A DNA stretch of 45,390 nt from Fibrobacterota bacterium (GTDB taxonomy: Bacteria > Fibrobacterota > Fibrobacteria > UBA5070), in NCBI GenBank assembly GCA_029557215.1, contig JAKPQQ010000135.1, positions 1 through 45,390 on the forward strand, read 5' to 3'. Below are positions 1 to 6,545 of this stretch, piece after piece. The notes beneath the pieces were generated by a model. It was not told where the DNA came from. It was given only the letters and a program-made list of their open reading frames with translations, and made no database searches. How positions within the stretch are numbered: the stretch's first letter is position 1; every line of letters starts with the position of its first letter. A program made the translations under genes and the position numbers.

Positions 1-633
1 GACGTCGTCGCCACCGGCATCGCGCACGGCGCCATCTTCGGCCTGGACTTCCAACCCACGTCCGCCTGGAATGTCGGGATGCGCGTGGAATGGAACAGCG
101 AACTCTCCATCGAAAACGACACGAAGACCCTCACCGCCCCCGATGCCCTCCTTCCCTACCTCGCCGCCTACCGGGACGGCGCCAAGACCAAGATCACCGA
201 GCCCGTCGTGATCGCGGGTGGCGTCTCGTTCCGCGGGATCGAAGACCTGACCCTGCAGTCGAGCTGGATCTACGGCTTCGCCGAATCGGTCGACCGCGAT
301 GGCGCGGAGAAGGACTTCCACAACTCGCTGATGGGCGGGTTCGGGGTGCGCTACCGCGTGCTTCCCACGCTGGAGCTGGCGACCGGCTACAGCCACGACT
401 GGACCTACTACAACGACGCGGCCCGCCTGGAAGCCGACGGCGACCTCCCCTCGCACTACGTCGGCATCGGGGCGAGCCTGCAGGCCACGCCTCGTCTGAA
501 GATCAACACCGGGGCCATGTTGGGCCTTGGCAAGGACCGCCACGGGATCAGCAAGGCCACCGGAGCGCGCCAGGAAATGTCGTCCCGGCTGCTCGACGTC
601 GGGATCGGCCTGGAGTGGACTCCGGAGATCTGA
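1..633 (+). CDS. FadL/OmpP1-like outer-membrane transport protein (5' end missing)
   Basis: The reading frame is open from base 1, so the gene starts before the window and only the last 210 residues are seen. The visible part alternates short amphipathic strands with polar loops, as in an outer-membrane beta-barrel. The segments FGLDFQPTSAWNVGMRVEW and GIGASLQATPRLKINTGAM resemble the C-terminal strands of the FadL/OmpP1 family, which carries hydrophobic substrates across the outer membrane. The last residues (GIGLEWTPEI) do not end in the usual terminal Phe. An internal ATG at 79 is in frame but has strand sequence before it, so it is not the start. The barrel call is firmer than the family call. 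Confidence 0.6.
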   Translation, partial: DVVATGIAHGAIFGLDFQPTSAWNVGMRVEWNSELSIENDTKTLTAPDALLPYLAAYRDGAKTKITEPVVIAGGVSFRGIEDLTLQSSWIYGFAESVDRDGAEKDFHNSLMGGFGVRYRVLPTLELATGYSHDWTYYNDAARLEADGDLPSHYVGIGASLQATPRLKINTGAMLGLGKDRHGISKATGARQEMSSRLLDVGIGLEWTPEI

Positions 634-744
634 TCTGGCCCGATTCCGGGATTCCCGCCTGGAGCCGAAACCGATCGTTCCGGTTCTTGAGGGCAAAGGC
701 CGGAAGTCCCATTCGTTCGCTTGGCGTTGCTGTTCCGGCACGGA

Positions 745-768
745 GATTGCGATTCCAAATCGGCAATC
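745..768. repeat. Imperfect inverted repeat between porin and small secreted protein
   Basis: GATTGC at 745-750 pairs with GCAATC at 763-768, with further pairing inside (ATT with AAT). There is no U-tract on either side, so it is a weak terminator candidate at best. It could equally be an operator. Confidence 0.3.
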
Positions 769-829
769 CGGGAGCACGTCCCGATCCTGCGGTGATCGCA
801 GGGACCACTCGAGCACAAGGAACACCACC

Positions 830-1171
830 ATGAACACCAAGATCTTCCTAACCCTCGCCGCCGCCCTGGCCTTTGCCGCCAACGCCGCCGACTCCACCCT
901 TGCGACCCCTCGCCACGATTCGGTCAAGGCCGCCCACAAGTCGGAAAACGCCGTGCTGGAAGCCCAGCACCAGACCGAGCGCAAGGAACTGAAGGCCGAG
1001 GTGAAGGCAGCCCGCGGGGATTCGGCCCAAAAAGCCGAACTCAAGGAACAGATGACCCAGCTCAAGCAGGATCAGAAAGCCGAAAAGGCCGCCCTGAAGG
1101 CCAAGCGCCAACAGGAGCGCGAAGCCCGCAAGGCCGCGCGCGAAGCCAAGAAGGCCGCCAAGGGGAAGTGA
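830..1171 (+). CDS. Small Lys/Ala/Glu-rich secreted coiled-coil protein
   Basis: This is a 113-residue protein of unknown function. Residues 1-19 form a clear Sec signal peptide (KIFLTLAAALAFAANA, then AD), so the product should reach the periplasm. The rest is almost entirely charged helix, rich in Lys, Glu, Ala and Gln, and would form a single coiled coil with a very basic C-terminus (EARKAAREAKKAAKGK). The start is set by AAGGAA about 8 bases before the ATG at 830, and the signal peptide begins there. The frame stays open upstream but shows no signal peptide or SD there. An intrinsic terminator follows at 1241-1281, so it looks monocistronic. Low-complexity composition makes family assignment unreliable. 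Confidence 0.65.
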   Translation: MNTKIFLTLAAALAFAANAADSTLATPRHDSVKAAHKSENAVLEAQHQTERKELKAEVKAARGDSAQKAELKEQMTQLKQDQKAEKAALKAKRQQEREARKAAREAKKAAKGK

Positions 1172-1529
1172 TCGCATCGCTCGCATGAAGCCTCATCGGG
1201 AATCCGACCTGGAGAGACGGGTTCCCTGGTGGCGCGAACGCCCTCTTCCGGCACAACAGTCCGGGAGAGGGTTTTGTGTTTGGCGATCGCCAAGTCCGAC
1301 GATTCTCGCAGGAAGCAGTCCCCCTGCGCATCCAAGTTCCCCATCGCGCTCGGGCTGAAGCCACTCGCAGGCGATCCGTCACCAGTGGTGCCAAGGGACC
1401 AAGCCAAACCACACCCGCCCGGCAACGGGCGTTGCCGTGCAAGGACTTCAGTCCGCCGCACGAATTTCGCGCATGCGGCTGACCCCGCCTTCGAACCCTG
1501 AGCTGCAGCGTCGGATTCCGCAATGGCCA
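1172..1529. other. Gene-poor stretch before brnT
   Basis: About 350 bases without a convincing gene. Apart from the terminator at 1241-1281 I see only short open frames on both strands, with no SD, domain or membrane signature. The last bases run into the brnT promoter. Confidence 0.5.
1241..1281 (+). terminator. Rho-independent terminator of the small secreted protein gene
   Basis: CCCTCTTCCGG (1241-1251) pairs with CCGGGAGAGGG (1261-1271) as an 11-bp stem with one G-U pair. The loop is 9 bases. The T-rich tract TTTTGTGTTT follows at 1272-1281. Orientation fits the gene ending at 1171. Confidence 0.7.
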
Positions 1530-1564
1530 TTGCGCCTTCTGTAGATTCATTGTATATACATGAC
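1530..1564 (+). promoter_or_regulatory. brnTA promoter with palindromic operator over the -10 box
   Basis: TTGCGC (1530-1535) and TATATA (1553-1558) are 17 bases apart, as in a sigma70-type promoter. The -10 lies inside the perfect palindrome TGTATATACA (1551-1560). Transcription should start at or next to the brnT ATG at 1565, so the mRNA would be leaderless. BrnA antitoxins of known pairs repress their own promoter, which makes this palindrome a candidate BrnA site. The promoter is read from the sequence; the operator role is inferred. Confidence 0.5.
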
Positions 1565-1846
1565 ATGGAGTTCGAGTGGGATGCCGTCAAAGCGGACAGG
1601 AATCTGAAGAAGCACGGAGTCTCCTTCATGGAGGCCCGCAGCGTCTTCGACGATTCGGACGCATTGATCATTCCCGATCCCGACCACTCCGAAACGGAAG
1701 AACGATTCATCTTGCTGGGGACGAGCTACAAGTTGCGCGTGTTGATCGTGGTCCATTGCGAGCGATCCGACGACATCCTGCGCATCATCTCCAGCAGGAA
1801 GGCGACTCGCAGGGAAGCCGCCCAATACGATCGGAGAAAACCATGA
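1565..1846 (+). CDS. brnT: BrnT family toxin (ribonuclease) of a type II toxin-antitoxin pair
   Basis: The 93-residue protein has the BrnT pattern: FEWDAVKADRNLKKHGVSF at the start, a middle block with DPDHSETEERF, and the C-terminal RIISSRKATRREAAQY. In BrnT the Lys/His of the first helix and the Arg and Tyr near the end belong to the RNase fold. The toxin cleaves RNA and is held inactive by BrnA. I chose the ATG at 1565 because family members start at this Met; an in-frame ATG at 1523 lies upstream of the predicted -10. There is no SD, consistent with a leaderless message. The stop overlaps the brnA start by four bases (ATGA), so the two are translationally coupled. Confidence 0.88.
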   Translation: MEFEWDAVKADRNLKKHGVSFMEARSVFDDSDALIIPDPDHSETEERFILLGTSYKLRVLIVVHCERSDDILRIISSRKATRREAAQYDRRKP

Positions 1847-2055
1847 GAACCGAATACGATTTTTCGCAAGCGAAAAAGAACCCCTACGCATCCAAGCTGC
1901 GCAAGCCCATCTCCATCCGGCTGGACACCCAGGCAATCGAATACTTCAAGGGATTGGGAGAAGAAATCGGCATGCCGTACCAATCCCTGATCAACATGTA
2001 CCTGATGGAATGCGCCGCAAGCAAGAAGCGCCCCAGCTTCCGCAAGGCGTCGTGA
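1843..2055 (+). CDS. brnA: BrnA family antitoxin
   Basis: This 70-residue protein overlaps brnT by ATGA. Its core, KPISIRLDTQAIEYFKGLGE followed by IGMPYQSLINMYLMECA, is the ribbon-helix-helix arrangement of BrnA: a beta strand with alternating residues that reads DNA, then two helices. The basic tail (KKRPSFRKAS) is typical. Known BrnA proteins neutralise BrnT and repress the brnTA promoter. Toxin-first order matches the known brnTA pairs. A hairpin at 2064-2092 closes the unit. Confidence 0.85.
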   Translation: MRTEYDFSQAKKNPYASKLRKPISIRLDTQAIEYFKGLGEEIGMPYQSLINMYLMECAASKKRPSFRKAS

Positions 2056-2092
2056 AACAAAACGCCCCGCCCGGATCCTCTCCGAGCGGGGC
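2055..2092 (-). terminator. Terminator of the pyruvate dehydrogenase operon, shared with brnTA
   Basis: GCCCCGCCCGGA (2064-2075) pairs with TCCGAGCGGGGC (2081-2092) at 11 of 12 positions, with a 5-base loop. Read on the minus strand the stem is followed by GTTTTGTTTC, a T-rich tail, so it is an intrinsic terminator for the operon ending at 2118. On the plus strand it lacks a T-tract and would end brnTA less efficiently. Confidence 0.75.
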
Positions 2093-2117
2093 ATGCGTCA
2101 TTTCCTGTCGAACCGCC

Positions 2118-3500
2118 TCACAATACGAGGAGCGTGGGATTCTCCAGGATGTTCTTGAGCGCCACCAGATAGCGCGCGCCGTCGGAGCCGTCCACCGCGC
2201 GGTGGTCGCCGGACAGGGTGAGCTTCATGGTGTGGCCCACCACGATCTGCCCGTTCTTGACCACCGGTTTTTCGATGATGCTCGCCACCGCGACGATCAC
2301 GGCCTGCGGAGGGTTCACGATCGCCTGGAACGAATCCACCCCGAACATGCCCAGGTTGGAGACCGTGATGGTCCCGCCCGTGAACTCGTCGGGCTTGAGC
2401 CCCTTCTCCTTGGCGCGCTTGCCCAGCTCCTTGGCCTCGAACGCCACCTGCTTGAGGGGCTTGATGTCGGCGTCGCGCACCACCGGAGTGATGAGTCCCG
2501 TGGGCAGGCTCACCGCGAACGAAACGTGCACCGCCGCGAAGCGCGTGATGCTGTCGCCTTCCCAAGCGGCGTTCACCTCGGGAACTTCCTTGGCGGCCAA
2601 GGCCACGGCCTTGAGCACCAGGTCGTTGACGGAAAGCTTCAGCTTCGTGGAGGTCGCGGCCAGCCCCGTGTTCAGCTGCTGGCGGAAGGCCTGCAGAGGT
2701 TCGGCGTCCACCTCGATGGTGCTGTAGAAATGCGGCACCTGCTGCTTGCTTTCCTGCAACCGACGCGCGATGGTCTTGCGCATGTTGGTCAGCGGAATCT
2801 TTTCGTCGACGCCGGTGCGCTGCGCGGACGGTGCGAACGAAGGAGATCCGCCCTCCACCGGAGCCAGCGCCGCGAGTCCTCCCTTGCCCTCCAATGCCGC
2901 CTGCACGTCCTGGGCGGTGATGCGCCCGCCGGGACCCGTGCCCTTCACGTTGTAGAGGTTCACGCCCTTGTCGGCCGCGAGCTTGCGGGCAAGAGGTGAC
3001 GCCCTGAGGCGTCCGGCAAGCTCGCCCTTTTCAGCGGCTTCGTCCACAGCCTGGCTCTCGATCACCGCGCCACGCGCGGCGTTCTTGAATTCGGCGGCCA
3101 CCACCGGCTGCACCGGTGTCGTGGGTGCGCTGGGCTCCGAAGGCGGCGCCACGGGCGCGCGCTTTTCGTCGGCGGCCTTGGTGGAACTTTCCGCCTTGAC
3201 CTTGGAAGCCTGCACCGAGGTATCGGATGCCGCGGTGGCCAGCAACCCCGAAATGTCCTCGCCGCTCTTGCCGATGATGCAGATGGGACCACCCACGGGC
3301 ACCACGCCGCCTTCGGCGACGGTCTGCTTGAGCAGCACGCCCGGCTCGAAACACTCCACTTCCTGGGTGGCCTTGTCCGTCTCGATCTCGGCGATCAGGT
3401 CGCCGTTCTTCAGGACGTCGCCTTCCTTCTTGAGCCACTTCGTGAGCGTCCCCTCCACCATGGAGTCGGACATCCGGGGCATCAGAATTGCATTAGCCAT
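2118..3500 (-). CDS. pdhC: Pyruvate dehydrogenase E2, dihydrolipoyllysine-residue acetyltransferase
   Basis: The 460-residue protein has the standard E2 order. A lipoyl domain covers residues 1-77 with the lipoylated Lys43 in EIETDKATQEV. An Ala/Pro/Thr-rich linker follows. A peripheral-subunit-binding domain lies at about 164-201 (ASPLARKLAADKG, GTGPGGRITAQDV). The acetyltransferase domain covers about 232-460 and ends with the active-site motif HRAVDG (His433). It transfers acetyl from lipoate to CoA. The start codon overlaps the E1beta stop as TAATG. There is only one lipoyl domain. No E3 gene is present in the window, so lipoamide dehydrogenase must come from elsewhere. Confidence 0.95.
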   Translation of the reverse strand: MANAILMPRMSDSMVEGTLTKWLKKEGDVLKNGDLIAEIETDKATQEVECFEPGVLLKQTVAEGGVVPVGGPICIIGKSGEDISGLLATAASDTSVQASKVKAESSTKAADEKRAPVAPPSEPSAPTTPVQPVVAAEFKNAARGAVIESQAVDEAAEKGELAGRLRASPLARKLAADKGVNLYNVKGTGPGGRITAQDVQAALEGKGGLAALAPVEGGSPSFAPSAQRTGVDEKIPLTNMRKTIARRLQESKQQVPHFYSTIEVDAEPLQAFRQQLNTGLAATSTKLKLSVNDLVLKAVALAAKEVPEVNAAWEGDSITRFAAVHVSFAVSLPTGLITPVVRDADIKPLKQVAFEAKELGKRAKEKGLKPDEFTGGTITVSNLGMFGVDSFQAIVNPPQAVIVAVASIIEKPVVKNGQIVVGHTMKLTLSGDHRAVDGSDGARYLVALKNILENPTLLVL

Positions 3501-4474
3501 TACGCCACCACCTGTTTCACGGCCTCGATGATCCGGGCCACGTTGGGGATGCATTCGTCTTCCAGCGCCGAAGAGAACGGCATTGGCGCTTCCACCGAAG
3601 TCACGCGCAGGATCGGCGCGTCCAGGTGGTCGAAACAGGCTCGCTGGACCTCGGCCGCCACCTGCGAGCTCACGCCCGCGAACGGCTTGGTCTCGTCCAC
3701 GCACACCAGGCGGTGCGTCTTGCGGACGCTGGCAAAAACTGTCGGCCAATCCAGCGGCTTGATCGACCTCAGGTCGATGATTTCCGCGCGGATGCCCATC
3801 TTGAGCAGCTCCTGGTTCGCCTCCAACACCGTCCAGCAGCTGCGGCCGTGCGTCACGATCGTGAGATCGGTGCCCGGCTGCAGCACGTTGGCCTTCCCGA
3901 TCGGGGTCAGGTATTCGCCCTCGGGGACCTCCGATTCGCGACCGTAGAGCGCCTCGTTCTCGATGACCAGGACCGGATTGTCGTCGCGGATGGCGCTCTT
4001 GAGCAGGCCCTTGGCGTCGGCGGCGAACGCGGGCACCACCACCTTGAGGCCCGGGAAGCTGGAATAGATGGCCTCGGGCGCGTGGCTGTGGGTGGCGCCG
4101 ATCTGGTGGCCGCCTCCCGAATTGCCGCGGAACACCAGCGGGATCTTGATCTGGCCGCCGCTCATGTAGCGGATCTGGGCGGCGTTGTTCACGATCTGGT
4201 CGAACGCCACGAACGAGAACGAGAACGTCATGAACTCGGCGATGGGGCGCAGGCCGTACATGGCCGCCCCGATCGCGAGTCCGGCGAACCCGGCTTCCGA
4301 GATGGGCGAATCGATCACGCGGTCGGGACCGAACTTGTCGAGCAGCCCCTTGGAGCACTTGTAGGCCCCGTTGTACTGCGCGACCTCCTCGCCGATCAGG
4401 AACACGCGGGAGTCCCGCGCCATCTCTTCGGACATGGCATCGCGCACGGCGTCGCGGTAGGCGATCTTGGACAC
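3500..4474 (-). CDS. pdhB: Pyruvate dehydrogenase E1 component, beta subunit
   Basis: The 324-residue protein aligns end to end with E1beta of the two-subunit pyruvate dehydrogenase. It has MSKIAYRDAVRDAMSEEM at the start, GEEVAQYNGAYK in the cofactor-binding region, RVIDSPISEAGFAGLAIGAA, the FSFVAFDQIVNNAAQIRYMS helix, and the C-terminal block with DETKPFAG and APMPFS. With E1alpha it decarboxylates pyruvate using thiamine diphosphate and acylates the E2 lipoyl group. It lies 13 bases downstream of pdhA and overlaps pdhC by one base, so all three are one operon. The related 2-oxoisovalerate enzyme is possible, but the overall pattern is of the pyruvate enzyme. Confidence 0.94.
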   Translation of the reverse strand: MSKIAYRDAVRDAMSEEMARDSRVFLIGEEVAQYNGAYKCSKGLLDKFGPDRVIDSPISEAGFAGLAIGAAMYGLRPIAEFMTFSFSFVAFDQIVNNAAQIRYMSGGQIKIPLVFRGNSGGGHQIGATHSHAPEAIYSSFPGLKVVVPAFAADAKGLLKSAIRDDNPVLVIENEALYGRESEVPEGEYLTPIGKANVLQPGTDLTIVTHGRSCWTVLEANQELLKMGIRAEIIDLRSIKPLDWPTVFASVRKTHRLVCVDETKPFAGVSSQVAAEVQRACFDHLDAPILRVTSVEAPMPFSSALEDECIPNVARIIEAVKQVVA

Positions 4475-4487
4475 GTTCTGTCTCCCT

Positions 4488-5522
4488 CTATGCGTAGATG
4501 TCGGTGTAGATCTCGGACTGGGACGGATACGGCGAGGCGAGCGCCCATTCGTGGGCCTCCTGCACCTCCTTGCGCACCTTGTCCTCCAGCGCCTCGAGGT
4601 CCTTCTCGTTCACGGTGCCTTCCGACAGGATCCGGTTGCGGAGGATCTCCACCGGATCGAACTTGCGGTATTCCTCCACCTCGTCCTTGGAGCGGTAGTA
4701 CTGCGGATCGCTCATGGAATGGCCGCGGTAGCGGTAGGTCATCAGCTCCAGGATGGCCGGCAGGTTCTCCTTGCGGGCGCGTTCGGCCAGGGTCCAGGCA
4801 ATCTCGCGGACCTGGTCGAAGTCCTGCGCTTCGGCCCGCACGCCCAGCATGTCGTAGCCCGACGCGCGCTTGTACAGCTCCACCGGCGCCGAGTGGCGTT
4901 CCACAGCCGTGCCCATGGAATACATGTTGTTCTCGATCACGTAGATCACCGGGATCTTCATGAGCTGCGCAAGGTTGAGCGATTCGTGGAACGCGCCCTG
5001 GTTCACGGCGCCGTCGCCCATGTAGCAGAAGCACACCCTCTGTTCGCCCAGGTACTTGGTGGCGAACGCGAGGCCCAGACCCAGCGCCGTCTGTCCGCCC
5101 ACGATCCCGTGGCCGCCCCACATCTGCTTGTCCACGTTGAAGTAGTGCATGGAACCGCCCTTGCCCTTGACGATTCCCGTCGCGCGGCCGTACAGCTCGG
5201 CGAACGCCGGTCCGGGGCGGATGCCCCTCATGAGCCCGTGGGCGTGGTCGCGGTAGGCCGTGATCACCGGGTCGGCTTCCGTGATGGCCGCGAACGTGCC
5301 CGCCGCCACGGCCTCCTGCCCGTTGTAGAGGTGACAGAATCCGCCAATGAGCCCCGTCTGGTAGCTCTGGTAGGTCCGTTCCTCGAACTTGCGCGTGAGG
5401 TACATGAGCCTGTACCATTCCAGGCGATCGTCGCGCGAAAGCTCGGGCGCCTTGCCGTAATCGGGCATCGGAAGGGTGGTGGCCAGGATTCCGGCTCCCG
5501 TTGGGAGAGGTTTCTGTGTCAT
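4488..5522 (-). CDS. pdhA: Pyruvate dehydrogenase E1 component, alpha subunit
   Basis: The 344-residue protein carries the thiamine diphosphate motif from GDG at 169-171 to NN at 198-199 (GDGAVNQGAFHES then ENN). It also has YRDHAHGLMRG and the phosphorylation-loop region RYRGHSMSDPQYYRSKDEVE that is typical of E1alpha. It is the first gene of the operon and catalyses pyruvate decarboxylation with E1beta. The ATG at 5522 has GGAG about 10 bases upstream. A possible -10 box, TATATT, lies at 5561-5556 on the minus strand, without a clear -35 box. Confidence 0.95.
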   Translation of the reverse strand: MTQKPLPTGAGILATTLPMPDYGKAPELSRDDRLEWYRLMYLTRKFEERTYQSYQTGLIGGFCHLYNGQEAVAAGTFAAITEADPVITAYRDHAHGLMRGIRPGPAFAELYGRATGIVKGKGGSMHYFNVDKQMWGGHGIVGGQTALGLGLAFATKYLGEQRVCFCYMGDGAVNQGAFHESLNLAQLMKIPVIYVIENNMYSMGTAVERHSAPVELYKRASGYDMLGVRAEAQDFDQVREIAWTLAERARKENLPAILELMTYRYRGHSMSDPQYYRSKDEVEEYRKFDPVEILRNRILSEGTVNEKDLEALEDKVRKEVQEAHEWALASPYPSQSEIYTDIYA

Positions 5523-5555
5523 TGCTTCGGCACTCCAAGAATGAGACTTGAAGTC

Positions 5556-5561
5556 AATATA
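5556..5561 (-). promoter_or_regulatory. Possible -10 box of the pyruvate dehydrogenase operon
   Basis: TATATT on the minus strand, about 34 bases before the pdhA start, in an AT-richer patch of the 5523-5725 intergenic region. The -35 window holds no good match, so this is weak. Confidence 0.3.
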
Positions 5562-5725
5562 CGAAGAAGACTACCGGATCGACCGCCCCTCTTTGCGTTT
5601 CCATTCTTCATGGCACGACATGTGCATACTCGACAAAAAGATGCCGATGTATCCATAGTTTCGGACCAGGAAATCCATTGCCAGAATTTGTCTCACCGCT
5701 CGCGGGCACGCGGACGGTCAGGACA

Positions 5726-6112
5726 TCAGACGGGCGTCGAGATCTCGGCCTGCAGAAACAATCGCTCCAACGCGACGATGATCTCGCGCCGAGGGAGCGG
5801 TTCGCTGTCTTCGGGCATTCCGTCGTAGCGGAATTGGACGGCAAAGGAGTTCCAGCGAGTCAAGGACCAAAGCTCCGAGACATCGATCCCCAATCGCTCC
5901 AAGGTCGGGATCAGTTTGCTCAGATCGTGGGTGGGTGAATAAGCCCCACCAAGGCGCGAGATCCAAGCCTTCAGAGCCTTTTCCGCAGCTTGCTGAGTGT
6001 GGAACCCAAAGATTTCGTCGGCCAACTCGGAAGACGTCTCGAACAGAACCAGCGCACGGAGGTCCTTGCGCCCCATCTCGAGCATGGCCTTCCACTCTTC
6101 AGACATGCCCAT
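5726..6112 (-). CDS. HEPN domain protein (partner of MNT nucleotidyltransferase)
   Basis: A 128-residue all-helical protein. AAEKALKAWISRLGG followed by the conserved THDLSKLI helix marks the HEPN domain group that pairs with minimal nucleotidyltransferases. In such pairs HEPN is often the toxin (an RNase) and MNT its neutraliser by AMP transfer. I do not see a clean RxxxxH RNase motif, so activity is uncertain. I chose the ATG at 6112 because AAGGAA lies 8 bases upstream; in-frame ATGs at 6145 and 6106 lack this. It overlaps the end of the MNT gene by 14 bases. Confidence 0.75.
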   Translation of the reverse strand: MGMSEEWKAMLEMGRKDLRALVLFETSSELADEIFGFHTQQAAEKALKAWISRLGGAYSPTHDLSKLIPTLERLGIDVSELWSLTRWNSFAVQFRYDGMPEDSEPLPRREIIVALERLFLQAEISTPV

Positions 6113-6470
6113 GCAGGATCTTTCCTTGGCGTAGGGCGTGGGCAATGACGTGGTTCAGGGAATGTCGGCGAGCTTCGACTTCCTCCGGAGTGTACAGGAG
6201 CAGATCCACGCTCATCGGAAGCACCGATAGATCGCGGTAGATCTCCCCCAGGACCTCGTAACTCGGACGCCCTCGCAGCGCGTCCTTGGTGGCCACCACC
6301 AGTAGATCCAGGTCCGAACCGGAATGGCCTTCTCCCCTGGCCTGGGATCCAAACAGCACGATCGCGCTGGCCTGGACATGGGCCAAGATGCCCCGAAGCG
6401 CTGTTTCCAGATCCCATTCCGTCGCGATGGCCATTGAGAAAACATACACCTTCGGCATTTGGCCAGACAT
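6099..6470 (-). CDS. MNT-type minimal nucleotidyltransferase
   Basis: About 123 residues with the polymerase-beta-like signature GSQARGEGHSGSDLDLLVV. The Gly-Ser and the Asp-x-Asp pair bind NTP and metal, and a third acidic residue is in MSVDLLLY. Such proteins transfer AMP and, next to HEPN genes, act as antitoxins. The start is uncertain. The ATG at 6470 gives the longest form; ATGs at 6458 and 6434 are in frame, and 6434 (MAIATEWDLETALRG) fits family length best. No strong SD precedes any of them. It is followed by, and overlaps, the HEPN gene. Confidence 0.78.
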   Translation of the reverse strand: MSGQMPKVYVFSMAIATEWDLETALRGILAHVQASAIVLFGSQARGEGHSGSDLDLLVVATKDALRGRPSYEVLGEIYRDLSVLPMSVDLLLYTPEEVEARRHSLNHVIAHALRQGKILHGHV

Positions 6471-6545
6471 CCATCGACCCCGGACTCGATTCCGTGGCGT
6501 GTTCGAGGCTTCGCGCCGCCGGCAGGTGGCAGGTTCCGGTGCGCC

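Noticed and set aside
1229..1501. Plus-strand open frame in the gap before brnT
   Set aside because: It overlaps a good intrinsic terminator, has no SD and no recognisable features.
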